The notes under the pieces: model-generated
Database searches by the model: none
What the model was told of the DNA's origin: nothing
Seen by the model: the letters and a program-made list of their open reading frames with translations, nothing else
Translations under genes and position numbers: made by a program
Shown: piece by piece, positions 36,812-48,597 of the stretch
Layout: the number at the start of each line of letters is the position of its first letter
How positions within the stretch are numbered: position 1 is the first letter of the stretch
Assembly (NCBI RefSeq): GCF_001275385.1
Contig: NZ_LGIW01000013.1
Span: 159,201-223,200 of the forward strand
Direction: 5' to 3'
Length of the DNA stretch: 64,000 bases
Source: Exiguobacterium sp. BMC-KP
Lineage (GTDB): Bacteria > Bacillota > Bacilli > Exiguobacteriales > Exiguobacteriaceae

Positions 36812-36851
36812 ATTATAAAAGTCACGCCTCAATTGGTCAAATATAGTCAAA
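36812..36851 (-). promoter_or_regulatory. CtsR operator and promoter of cbpA-clpB
   Basis: GGTCAAATATAGTCAAA (36835-36851) is the direct heptad repeat recognised by CtsR. On the minus strand it contains the -35 TTGACC (36835-36840), followed by 17 bp and a perfect TATAAT (36812-36817). CtsR binding would cover the -35 and give heat-shock control. Confidence 0.9.
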
Positions 36852-36969
36852 CTTTTTTCTGACATTCTGTTCTCTTTTCACTTTACGTCCTTGCGACAAA
36901 CAAGTTTCACCGACTGAACCATGTTATACTGATAGCCAAACAGGAAATGAACGATGGGAGGATCTACAG

Positions 36970-37164
36970 ATGGATGGTAAAACACGTAAAAATATCACGC
37001 CTGGTCTTAAAGTCAGCATCGTGCTGAAGCAAGATCAACGATCAGGGAAACGAACAGAGGGGATCGTCAAAGATCTTCTTACGAAATCACCGCAGCATCC
37101 GCACGGGATTAAAGTACGCTTAGAAGACGGACAAGTCGGTCGTGTGCAAGAAATTTTAGGTTAA
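36970..37164 (+). CDS. ywbE: YwbE-family small protein
   Basis: A 64-residue basic protein. The sequence VSIVLKQDQRSGKRTEGIVKDLLT and HPHGIKVRLEDGQVGRV are the signatures of the YwbE family found in Bacilli and some Gram-negatives; its fold suggests an RNA-binding KOW-like barrel, and its function is unknown. GGGAGG precedes the ATG, and a strong terminator follows. It is monocistronic. Confidence 0.9.
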   Translation: MDGKTRKNITPGLKVSIVLKQDQRSGKRTEGIVKDLLTKSPQHPHGIKVRLEDGQVGRVQEILG

Positions 37165-37174
37165 GCAGAACAAC

Positions 37175-37221
37175 AATCGCTCGTCCTGAGTCCTTTTCGG
37201 AATCAAGACGAGCGATTTTTT
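37175..37221 (+). terminator. Terminator after ywbE
   Basis: AATCGCTCGTC (37175-37185) pairs with GACGAGCGATT (37207-37217), followed by Ts. It abuts the stop codon of the convergent M20 gene. Confidence 0.9.
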
Positions 37222-38396
37222 CATACTTCAGTAGCTTGTTCTAGATACCGCCACGTTGCTTCGACGAGAATACGTGCGGCGTCGAGCATCGCCGGCTCTT
37301 TAAAATCAAACTGTGGGTGATGATGCGGTGGATACGACGCATCGCCGGCTCCTGTGAAGAAGAAAGCGCCCGGTACGTGTTGCAAGTAATAAGCGAAGTC
37401 CTCACCACTCATCGTCGGTTCGATTTCAAACACATGATCGTCCCCTAATACATCACGCGCAACGGACTCGATCAATGCGGTGGGTGCAGCATGGTTAACG
37501 ACAGCCGGATATCCTTTTTCGTATGTAAATTGATACGTCGCTCCGACCGCCTCACAGATTCCTTTGATCGTCCGTTCCATCCGCTCAATGATCTCATCCG
37601 CTGTAGCTTCATTAAATGTCCGGACCGTTCCTGTCAACGTCGCTTGGTCCGCGATAACATTAAACGTATTCCCAGCATGTAACGTTCCAACGGTCACGAC
37701 TGCTGGCTCGAGTGGATTGAGTTGGCGACTGACAATTGATTGTAATTCCTTGACGACCGTCGCTCCGAGTAAGACAGCATCAATCGTCTCGTGTGGCTTT
37801 GCACCGTGTCCACCTTTTCCATAAAGGGTCAGCTCGAACTTATCAGCTGCCGCCATGATCGGACCCGTCCGAACACCTACGTGTCCCAGATCGATCGTTG
37901 ACCAAAGATGCGTTCCGAAGATGACATCGACGCCTTCGAGACAACCATCGGCAATCATATCACGCGCCCCACCTGGGACGACTTCCTCCGCATGTTGATG
38001 AATCAAGACGACATTCCCCGGTAACGATTCCTGTTGCTGCATCAATATCTCTGCGACGGCAAGTAACGTCGCTGTGTGACCATCATGACCGCATGCATGC
38101 ATCACACCTGGAACCGTCGAGCGATACGAAACATCTTTTCCATCCGTAATCGGTAACGCATCAAAGTCAGCCCGTAATGCGACTGTTTTACCTGGCTTCC
38201 CTCCACGAATATATCCAACGACACCACGTCCGCCAACCTCTGTCTTGACCTCGACTCCAAGTGCTTCTAAATGTTGTGCAATATAGCGAGGTGTCTCGAC
38301 TTCTTGAAACGATAACTCTGGATGCTGATGGAGATAGCGACGTCGCTCGACCATCTCCGGATACAAAGCGTCTAGTCCAGCTGTTCGTTCTGACAT
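37221..38396 (-). CDS. M20-family metal-dependent amidohydrolase (HipO/YxeP type)
   Basis: A 391-residue zinc peptidase/aminoacylase-like enzyme. RRYLHQHPELSFQE, LRADFDALPI, HACGHDGHTA and HQHAEEVVPGGARDM hold the metal ligands and the catalytic glutamate; the dimerisation domain sits at ~180-300. Members deacylate N-acyl amino acids. N-acetyl-DAP deacetylase belongs to this family, so it is a possible DAP enzyme, but its partner is an rpiR-type regulator gene. The open frame extends to 38576 inside rpiR; AAGGGGGA before ATG 38396 fixes the start. Confidence 0.88.
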   Translation of the reverse strand: MSERTAGLDALYPEMVERRRYLHQHPELSFQEVETPRYIAQHLEALGVEVKTEVGGRGVVGYIRGGKPGKTVALRADFDALPITDGKDVSYRSTVPGVMHACGHDGHTATLLAVAEILMQQQESLPGNVVLIHQHAEEVVPGGARDMIADGCLEGVDVIFGTHLWSTIDLGHVGVRTGPIMAAADKFELTLYGKGGHGAKPHETIDAVLLGATVVKELQSIVSRQLNPLEPAVVTVGTLHAGNTFNVIADQATLTGTVRTFNEATADEIIERMERTIKGICEAVGATYQFTYEKGYPAVVNHAAPTALIESVARDVLGDDHVFEIEPTMSGEDFAYYLQHVPGAFFFTGAGDASYPPHHHPQFDFKEPAMLDAARILVEATWRYLEQATEV

Positions 38397-38409
38397 ATAT
38401 GTATCCCCC

Positions 38410-39264
38410 TTATTTCTTTTGATGCAATGTCTTGACGCTCTCCCGTGTATATTGAAGACGTTCGAGTGTGTCTTCATAATGTCCCGCAGCATACGATAAG
38501 AACAAGACATCGATCGCAAACAATTGGGCAAGTCGTGAGCTGAGCGCTGCACTACGAAGCGGTGCTTCCGGTGCACGTGACGTCCAAAGGGCGATATCCG
38601 CTAGTTGACTGATTCGGTTGTCCCCGAAACGTGTCAGACTGATGACTTTTAGTCCTTGGATTTTTGCCAAACGAATTAACTCGACGACCTCTTCCGTTTC
38701 TCCACTGTAGGAAATCGCAAAAAAGACATCTTCCGGACGCGCATTCGCTAAGATGGTCGCAAGCAGATGCTGATCTGTTTCTTGAATCGCTAGTTTTCCG
38801 ACACGCGTCCATTTTTGAGCGGCATCTTCTGCAACGACATGTGATGCTCCGATTCCGTAAAAATAAATCGCCCGTGCTTGATCGATGACATCAATCGCAT
38901 CGGCAATCCGTTCATCATTTAGTTGCTTCGCTGTATCCTGTAAGGCTTGAATGCTGTTACTCAGCGTTTTTTCAATCAAGTCAACCGGACGTTCATCCTT
39001 TTCGATGTCATGATAGCCTTTTAGATCCGTCCGTGCCGTATCAGCAGAAATACGCATCCGTAGCTCCGGATATCCCTTTAATCCGAGCGCACGGCAGAAG
39101 CGGACGACTGCAGCGGCACTTGTATCCGACTCCTCTGCGAGTTGGTGGATCGTCATACGCGCGATTTGGTTCATATGCGTCAATACATAGTCTGCAACTT
39201 TTCGTGAGGACGATGGTAGTTCCTCTCGAACTGCACCGATTTGTGAATAGATACCGCCTTTCAT
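38410..39264 (-). CDS. RpiR/MurR-family transcriptional regulator
   Basis: A 284-residue regulator with an N-terminal helix-turn-helix (~1-77; TSAAAVVRFCRALGLKGYPELR) and a C-terminal SIS sugar-phosphate-binding domain (~125-255; FYGIGASHVVAEDAAQK, ISYSGETEEVVE). It likely senses a phosphosugar such as MurNAc-6-P. It lies 13 bp upstream of the M20 gene and is probably co-transcribed with it. AAGGGGAG precedes the ATG. Confidence 0.92.
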   Translation of the reverse strand: MKGGIYSQIGAVREELPSSSRKVADYVLTHMNQIARMTIHQLAEESDTSAAAVVRFCRALGLKGYPELRMRISADTARTDLKGYHDIEKDERPVDLIEKTLSNSIQALQDTAKQLNDERIADAIDVIDQARAIYFYGIGASHVVAEDAAQKWTRVGKLAIQETDQHLLATILANARPEDVFFAISYSGETEEVVELIRLAKIQGLKVISLTRFGDNRISQLADIALWTSRAPEAPLRSAALSSRLAQLFAIDVLFLSYAAGHYEDTLERLQYTRESVKTLHQKK

Positions 39265-39312
39265 CTAAATCTCCCCTTTATGATCTTCTTTTTTGAAAGA
39301 ACTGACGATTCA

Positions 39313-39357
39313 TCAATTACCGCGTCGTCCCTGTATATAGAACTGTTCTTCTTCCAT
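39313..39357 (-). CDS. Candidate 14-residue leader micro-ORF before rpiR
   Basis: ATG GAA GAA GAA CAG begins a 14-codon frame (MEEEQFYIQGRRGN) that ends at TGA 49 bases before rpiR. AGGAGAGAG lies four bases before the ATG, a stronger site than chance would suggest. The same frame is open upstream, with a second AAGGAGG-ATG combination giving a 38-residue peptide from about 39429. Coding is unproven. Confidence 0.25.
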   Translation of the reverse strand: MEEEQFYIQGRRGN

Positions 39358-39478
39358 TATGCTCTCTCCTACTGACTTTCGTAAATCTAAAAAATGGGAA
39401 AGTAAAATAAAATTCCATCCTTCTTCCATATTCCTCCTTCCCCATTCATCTATTTTTCTCTTAATAGCGTTTATCATA

Positions 39479-39515
39479 CAAAAAAGCGACATTCCTCTAA
39501 ACGGGAAATGTCGCT
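39479..39515 (-). terminator. Terminator after camS
   Basis: AAGCGACATT (39483-39492) pairs with AATGTCGCTT (39506-39515); on the minus strand T6 follows. The remaining part of the 39265-39478 gap holds only the possible micro-ORFs. Confidence 0.88.
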
Positions 39516-39551
39516 TCGTAAAGTTGATAGAGACTAGCAAAAATAAAGGAA

Positions 39552-40730
39552 TCAGCGAATCTTAACGATCGGTTTTTTTGTATCCGGATCGAGGAACAGC
39601 ATCGCTTCTGTGTCACCATTCAAATTCGTCACGGTAATCGTCGTCGGAATGTTTCGGTTGTACTCCCAACGGTTTTCAAGCAGATAAGTCACGTACTGAA
39701 CGAACGCGACGAGCTCTGCTTTCCCGTAAAATTGAACGGGAATTTTCATCTCAAGCTTTTTGAGTTCATCTTCTTGGTAGAATCCTTCTCCCATCATACC
39801 AGTGTAATTCGGGAAGTAGTCTTCTAATCTGTCTTTAAACAAATCAAATTTCGCGGCATCGTCACGCACGTCGTTCGTTGCACGCGCTGATGGATAGTAG
39901 TAATACCGCTCATTGTAGTTCTTCCAGTCGTTCGCGCTGATTTGATTCCCGCGACCGATGAAAGCAGACGAGAGATAGTGACCGGAAACCGGTGAACCTT
40001 CTTTTTCCTGGAGGTAAAGCGCAACATGAATCGGTGTCGTCTTCATCCCTTGTGTCTTGCGCATCTTCTTGACTAAATCATTCGCCATCCGCTTGCCTTC
40101 AGCGACGACTTTCTTTTCGTCGAGTTTAACGGTATACGTTGGTCCATAGTTTTCATCTTGGAAGACATATTCACTGTTTAGGACAAGCGCAATCGATGTG
40201 CCACCGAGTTCAAGTTTCTTATCTTCTTCCAGCATATAGTCTTGTTCTAAGATATGCGATAGAATCATAGGTGACTTTTGGTTTTTCTCTTTATACGACT
40301 TACCAGACGTATAGGCAGGGTTCAGACCTTCTGGATCGCTGACCCCATCGCCTGCTTTTCCTTTTCGTAACAACCATTTCGCGATTTGGTCAGCTTCGAG
40401 TAACTGACCTTCTTGATAATAGTATTTTTCCGGATCAAAAAACTGTGTCGAGTGACGCATTAAACCCGTTTCAATTTCATCGAGTTCAAGACGTGAACTG
40501 ACACGTTTTTGCGTCATTCCACGTGCGACACTCGGGCGAAACGGTAAAACAGTACGGTAATACGAATCCGTTGTATCAATGGCTGGACTGACGACGGCTT
40601 GGACTTCCTTACCTTGTTCACTTTCAGTAATGACTTCTTTTGTATCGCTCGTTGGCGAAAGGTCGAACGAACAAGCACCTAAAAATAACGTACTTGATAA
40701 CGTCAACGCTACTGCTGTTTTATAGTTCAT
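39552..40730 (-). CDS. camS: CamS-family lipoprotein
   Basis: A 392-residue secreted lipoprotein with signal MNYKTAVALTLSSTLFLGAC and lipobox LGAC (Cys20). The mature part has the CamS family patterns (YRTVLPFRPSVARG, NPAYTSGKSYKEK, GQISAN-like GNQISANDWKNY). In Staphylococcus the CamS signal peptide is a precursor of the cAM373 sex pheromone; the cellular role is unknown. In B. subtilis the homologue yerH follows ligA, as here. A GTG-led frame opens at 40742, but GAGGTG nine bases before ATG 40730 marks the start. Confidence 0.92.
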   Translation of the reverse strand: MNYKTAVALTLSSTLFLGACSFDLSPTSDTKEVITESEQGKEVQAVVSPAIDTTDSYYRTVLPFRPSVARGMTQKRVSSRLELDEIETGLMRHSTQFFDPEKYYYQEGQLLEADQIAKWLLRKGKAGDGVSDPEGLNPAYTSGKSYKEKNQKSPMILSHILEQDYMLEEDKKLELGGTSIALVLNSEYVFQDENYGPTYTVKLDEKKVVAEGKRMANDLVKKMRKTQGMKTTPIHVALYLQEKEGSPVSGHYLSSAFIGRGNQISANDWKNYNERYYYYPSARATNDVRDDAAKFDLFKDRLEDYFPNYTGMMGEGFYQEDELKKLEMKIPVQFYGKAELVAFVQYVTYLLENRWEYNRNIPTTITVTNLNGDTEAMLFLDPDTKKPIVKIR

Positions 40731-40864
40731 CTCTATTTGCACCTCATGTTTTCAAATCGTTCTCTTTATCATAACAGAATCGTTTTCCATCGGGGAAGGA
40801 CAAGTTTTTCCCTGATTTTCAAAAAAGATGATGCGCCCTTGCGTATTCGAAAGGACTTTTTCTC

Positions 40865-41446
40865 ATGACACGTCGTAAATTCATCGGTCTGCTTTTTCTA
40901 CTCGCAGGCATCGCTCTGATCGCTTGGCCCTTCATCAGTGACTATCAGCGCGAACAGGAGGCAGCCAATTTAAAAGAACAATGGACGAAAAGTCTAAAGA
41001 CCGTCGATGCGAAGGAGACGAAACAACCGCTCGCGAAATCAGGTGTTGGACTGCTCTCGATTCCAAGCATTGATTTCGAACAAGTCATCTTAGAGGGCTC
41101 GACAACAGCGGTCCTAGACCGAAGTATCGGTCATATTCCAAAGACTGGCTCACCCGGGAAAGGCAATTACGCACTCGCCGGACATCGAAGTTTTACAGAA
41201 GGTCTCCACTTCAATCGTCTGCCTGATGTCAAGAAAGGTGATACCGTCATCGTCACGACAAAAACGCATCGCTATACGTACCGGATTACATCCAGTCGCC
41301 TCGTCACACCAACGACGTTGTCCGTCCTCGACCAATCCGTCGCTTCTCCAACGATTACATTGATCACGTGTGATCCTCCGGAAACAGCAACGAATCGTCT
41401 CATCAAACAAGGTACTTTGATCCGGAGCGAGACGGTCGCTTCGTGA
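40865..41446 (+). CDS. Sortase (cysteine transpeptidase)
   Basis: A 193-residue type II membrane protein: one N-terminal helix (~5-25), then a sortase domain. The catalytic triad appears as LAGHRS (His ~103), TLITC (Cys ~168) and TNRL (Arg ~177). The segment after the cysteine, CDPPETATNRL, differs from the housekeeping class A and D patterns in Bacillus. It links LPXTG-like proteins to the cell wall; no substrate gene is in the window. GAAAGGA precedes the ATG. It is on the strand opposite to ligA and camS. Confidence 0.9.
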   Translation: MTRRKFIGLLFLLAGIALIAWPFISDYQREQEAANLKEQWTKSLKTVDAKETKQPLAKSGVGLLSIPSIDFEQVILEGSTTAVLDRSIGHIPKTGSPGKGNYALAGHRSFTEGLHFNRLPDVKKGDTVIVTTKTHRYTYRITSSRLVTPTTLSVLDQSVASPTITLITCDPPETATNRLIKQGTLIRSETVAS

Positions 41447-41462
41447 CAAGTTCTCTAACACG

Positions 41463-41496
41463 AAAAAAGGAAGGCGGAATCCCGCCTTCCTTTTTT
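41463..41496. terminator. Bidirectional terminator between sortase and ligA
   Basis: AAAAAAGGAAGGCGG pairs perfectly with CCGCCTTCCTTTTTT (41463-41496), loop AATC. It ends both converging transcripts. Confidence 0.95.
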
Positions 41497-41521
41497 ATTT
41501 GATCGTTCTCATTCATTCTTC

Positions 41522-45756
<4,235 letters not shown>

Positions 45757-45801
45757 ATTAATAGCCTCATTTCTCATATTCCGAACTTTTGTTCCTATAT
45801 T

Positions 45802-46497
45802 TTATCGTGTCGCTGCGACTGTCGCAAGCGCTGCTTTTAAATCCTCATAAATGATGTTCCCGACGACGATCGTATCTGCATATTTCAACATCTCACGTGC
45901 TCGCTCCTCGGAATCGATGCCTCCACCGTAAAACATGCGTGCCTGCTTCAACACATCACGGACGGCTGCTACTCGTTCCGGTTCCCCGTAAACGCCGCTG
46001 TATTCTAAATACACGACCGGCAAACGGAAAACGCTATCGGCTAGCTGTGCATAAGCGACAGTCTCATCTAATGTTAACGGTTTTGCTTGCGTCACACTCG
46101 CGACCTTCGCATCAGGATTGAGGACGATATACCCTTCCCCGACAAGGTCAGCATGCGCGAGCATATGACCGACTTGTTCTAATGCCTCGACCTGTTTTTC
46201 AACGACATACTCTAACGTACCGGCATTCAGGACCGTTGGTGTCAAATACGTATCGAATCCCATCGTTGCGGCTTCGAGTTCTGAAATTTCGAGTGCTACT
46301 GCAACGGGATACCGCCGTAAGCGCATCAAGAGATCAAGCGTCGCATCGAGGGTGATATCATCTGTTCCACCGACAAGGATCGCATCCGTCCCGGACGTCG
46401 CAATCGCCTGTAGGCTAGCGTCATCGATTGGTTTTGCTGGGTCTAGTTTAAAGACATGTCGCCATTCATTAAAAGGTAATAACACGGTTCGTCCCAT
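45802..46497 (-). CDS. pcrB: Heptaprenylglyceryl phosphate synthase
   Basis: A 231-residue TIM-barrel prenyltransferase that makes heptaprenylglyceryl phosphate, a lipid of Bacillales. FKLDPAKPI, AILVGGTDDIT, YLTPTVLNA, YLEYSGVYG and FYGGGIDS match PcrB/GGGPS enzymes. The frame opens at 46518, yet a TATACT -10 hexamer (46521-46526 on the minus strand) is so close that the ATG at 46497, behind GAAAGAGAGG, is the more likely start. It is upstream of pcrA, as in B. subtilis. Confidence 0.93.
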   Translation of the reverse strand: MGRTVLLPFNEWRHVFKLDPAKPIDDASLQAIATSGTDAILVGGTDDITLDATLDLLMRLRRYPVAVALEISELEAATMGFDTYLTPTVLNAGTLEYVVEKQVEALEQVGHMLAHADLVGEGYIVLNPDAKVASVTQAKPLTLDETVAYAQLADSVFRLPVVYLEYSGVYGEPERVAAVRDVLKQARMFYGGGIDSEERAREMLKYADTIVVGNIIYEDLKAALATVAATR

Positions 46498-46535
46498 CCT
46501 CTCTTTCTCATTCCACATTCAGTATAAAACAAAAA

Positions 46536-46560
46536 ACCATCTCGCGCAGGGCGAGATGGT
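46536..46560 (-). terminator. Terminator of the yerC-ktrB-small membrane protein operon
   Basis: ACCATCTCGC (46536-46545) pairs with GCGAGATGGT (46551-46560), with T6 next on the minus strand. The upstream stop codon (46560-46562) touches the stem. Confidence 0.92.
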
Positions 46561-46784
46561 CATACGTGTGTCCGTCGTTTCGTCAAGAGTGACGCCAGTA
46601 ACAGGGCAAAGATAGCATATACCGGGACGAACGCCCACGGTTCTGCTAAAAAGAAGCCCAGTACCGGAACATCCAGTAACGGAGAATCAGGTGAGCAGAG
46701 TGCTCGTCCGTTGACGAGCGCCAAAAACGGTAAGACAGGAACAGCAAAGATGTACGCGAAGTTGATCCAAAAGGCACGTTTCAT
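46560..46784 (-). CDS. Small membrane protein of unknown function (74 aa)
   Basis: A 74-residue protein with two hydrophobic segments (~5-24 and ~40-66) and a basic end (TKRRTHV). No family is recognised. A strong AAGGAGGC overlaps the end of ktrB, and a terminator covers its stop codon, so it is the last gene of the ktrB operon. A role beside the K+ transporter is possible but unsupported. Confidence 0.6.
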   Translation of the reverse strand: MKRAFWINFAYIFAVPVLPFLALVNGRALCSPDSPLLDVPVLGFFLAEPWAFVPVYAIFALLLASLLTKRRTHV

Positions 46785-46797
46785 AAAAAGAGCCTCC

Positions 46798-48177
46798 TTA
46801 TCCGATGATGACAGATTCCTTCGGATAGTTGTAATTTCGTTTCGGCTGGTTCGCTTTTAAGAGCAAGACGAACGAGATGACACCGATTCGACCAATGAAC
46901 ATCAGGACAGACAACGTCCACTTCCCGATATCCGATAGTTGATCCGTAATGCCAAGCGATAAACCAGTCGTTCCGAACGCCGAACACGCCTCAAAAAACA
47001 GCACAAGGAACGGTGCATCCTCGACAAGTAACAAAACGATCAATCCGACCATCGTCACCCCAGTTGAAACAACGATGACGACGAACGCTTTCCAAATATC
47101 CGATTGACCGATTTCCCGACCGAAGATTTTGATCCCGTATTCGCCTCGAATGAAGGCAATAACACTCAAGACAGCAACGGCAAACGTCGTCGTTCGAATC
47201 CCCCCACCGACGGAAGACGGTGATGCTCCGATGAACATCAAGAGCGATAGGACGAAAATCGAGGCTTGTGAGAAGGACGTGATGTCGACCGTCGTCAATC
47301 CTCCATTTCGGGTCGTGACGGATTGGAATAAGGCATCGACGAGCTTCTCATCGATTGGTAAACCTTTAAACGATTGATTCCATTCAAATAGCAACAATGC
47401 TACCGTTCCGAATAGGACGAGAATAAAGAACGTCGAAGCCGTCAATTTCGTAAAGAGTGAAAAATGATACGGTTGACGTGTCGCCTGACGTGTTGCCCGG
47501 TACGAAATATAACGACGGACTTCAACGAGTACCGGAAAACCGATCGCGCCGAGCGTCAAAAGCATAATTTGCATGAAGACGACGAATAAATCACCGCGAA
47601 ACGGTAGTAACGATTCACCGGTGATATCAAAACCGGCATTCGTCGTCGCACTGACCGAACCGAACAGTCCTTGGAGCATCGCTTCACCTAGCGTTGGAAA
47701 ATACTTTGTGTAATATAGACCGAGAATCAAAGCTCCAATCAATTCGATCGAGACGATGATCAAGATGACTTCCCGAATGTATTTGACGACACCTTGCATC
47801 GTCGTCTGGTTCTGATCTCGAACGACGAGTTGGCGTTCCCGAAAGCCAATTCGTTTTCCGAGAATGACCCACATCGCGATATGAAGCGACATCAAACCAA
47901 TCCCACTGACTTGAACTAAAATCATGATCATGAAGTAGCCGAATGTCGTGAAGGTTTCCGAAACCGAGACCGTCGTCAGACCGGTGACACTGACACAACT
48001 GACCGCCATAAAGACGAGATCCGTGAAATCCCAGTTATAATCCCCTTTTGTCGACCACGGCAGACCAAGCATAATGATTCCGATGATGACAGCAACGAAG
48101 TAGATGATGACGAGTGACTGGATGGGCGTCAGCCTTCGAATGAAATGTTGAATTCTTTGTTGTAACGCAAAATCCAT
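46798..48177 (-). CDS. ktrB: Potassium uptake channel subunit (KtrB/TrkH family)
   Basis: A 459-residue membrane protein with four M1-P-M2 repeats. The four selectivity-filter loops are visible as SVTGLTT, TTNAGFD, TTRNGGLTT and FGTTGLS, each with the essential glycine. It translocates K+ (with Na+) and needs a cytoplasmic KtrA/C ring, which is not in the window. GGGGGG lies ten bases before the ATG. The gene follows yerC by 37 bp with a 16-bp hairpin between them. Confidence 0.93.
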   Translation of the reverse strand: MDFALQQRIQHFIRRLTPIQSLVIIYFVAVIIGIIMLGLPWSTKGDYNWDFTDLVFMAVSCVSVTGLTTVSVSETFTTFGYFMIMILVQVSGIGLMSLHIAMWVILGKRIGFRERQLVVRDQNQTTMQGVVKYIREVILIIVSIELIGALILGLYYTKYFPTLGEAMLQGLFGSVSATTNAGFDITGESLLPFRGDLFVVFMQIMLLTLGAIGFPVLVEVRRYISYRATRQATRQPYHFSLFTKLTASTFFILVLFGTVALLLFEWNQSFKGLPIDEKLVDALFQSVTTRNGGLTTVDITSFSQASIFVLSLLMFIGASPSSVGGGIRTTTFAVAVLSVIAFIRGEYGIKIFGREIGQSDIWKAFVVIVVSTGVTMVGLIVLLLVEDAPFLVLFFEACSAFGTTGLSLGITDQLSDIGKWTLSVLMFIGRIGVISFVLLLKANQPKRNYNYPKESVIIG

Positions 48178-48197
48178 ATCGGTGCGCCCCCCTTCAT

Positions 48198-48233
48198 AGA
48201 AGTAGCGGATAACATTAGTTATCCGCTACTTCT
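48198..48233 (-). other. Perfect 16-bp hairpin at the yerC-ktrB junction
   Basis: AGAAGTAGCGGATAAC (48198-48213) pairs perfectly with GTTATCCGCTACTTCT (48218-48233) around the four-base loop ATTA. The last YerC codons and its stop lie in the stem. No T-run follows; the ktrB Shine-Dalgarno begins a few bases downstream. It could be a processing, attenuation or stability element. Confidence 0.7.
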
Positions 48234-48529
48234 TGCTCGATAAGACCTAGACGGGCGAGTGCTAAATCATAACCACCAGAACCGTAGTTCAAGCAGCGTT
48301 TGACACGCGAGATCGTTGCAGTTGAAGCACCGGTCGCCTTTTCGATTTTGTGATACGTATTGCCTTCACGTAATTGACGTGCGACTTCAAGACGTTGGGC
48401 GAGCGCCTGGATTTCGTTGACGGTCGCTAAGTCTTCGAACAACGTATAACAATCTTCTAATGAATCCATCTTCATGATGGCTGTAAATAACTGATCTAAT
48501 TCTTTTCCACGCAATTTATCGAGTTGCAT
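48215..48529 (-). CDS. yerC: YerC/YecD family TrpR-like DNA-binding protein
   Basis: A 104-residue helical protein of the TrpR-related YerC family. NEIQALAQRLEVARQL and the helix-turn-helix HKIEKATGASTATISRVKRCLNYG define it. Its target in Bacilli is not known to me. The frame opens at 48553; AAAGGGAG about eight bases before ATG 48529 favours that start. It lies between the YerA-like gene and ktrB. Confidence 0.92.
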   Translation of the reverse strand: MQLDKLRGKELDQLFTAIMKMDSLEDCYTLFEDLATVNEIQALAQRLEVARQLREGNTYHKIEKATGASTATISRVKRCLNYGSGGYDLALARLGLIEQEVADN

Positions 48530-48597
48530 CTTGTGACTCCCTTTCCCATTCAATTGCTCTTTAATAGTTTAAAGCGCGACGTTTTAAAATTCAAGCG

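Noticed and set aside
38397..38576. N-terminal extension of the M20 enzyme
   Set aside because: It lies inside rpiR in another frame; AAGGGGGA precedes the ATG at 38396.
39313..39540. 75-codon minus-strand frame as a whole gene
   Set aside because: Its 5' part runs through the camS terminator (39479-39515) and its first ATG has no ribosome site; only the internal short starts are kept as weak candidates.
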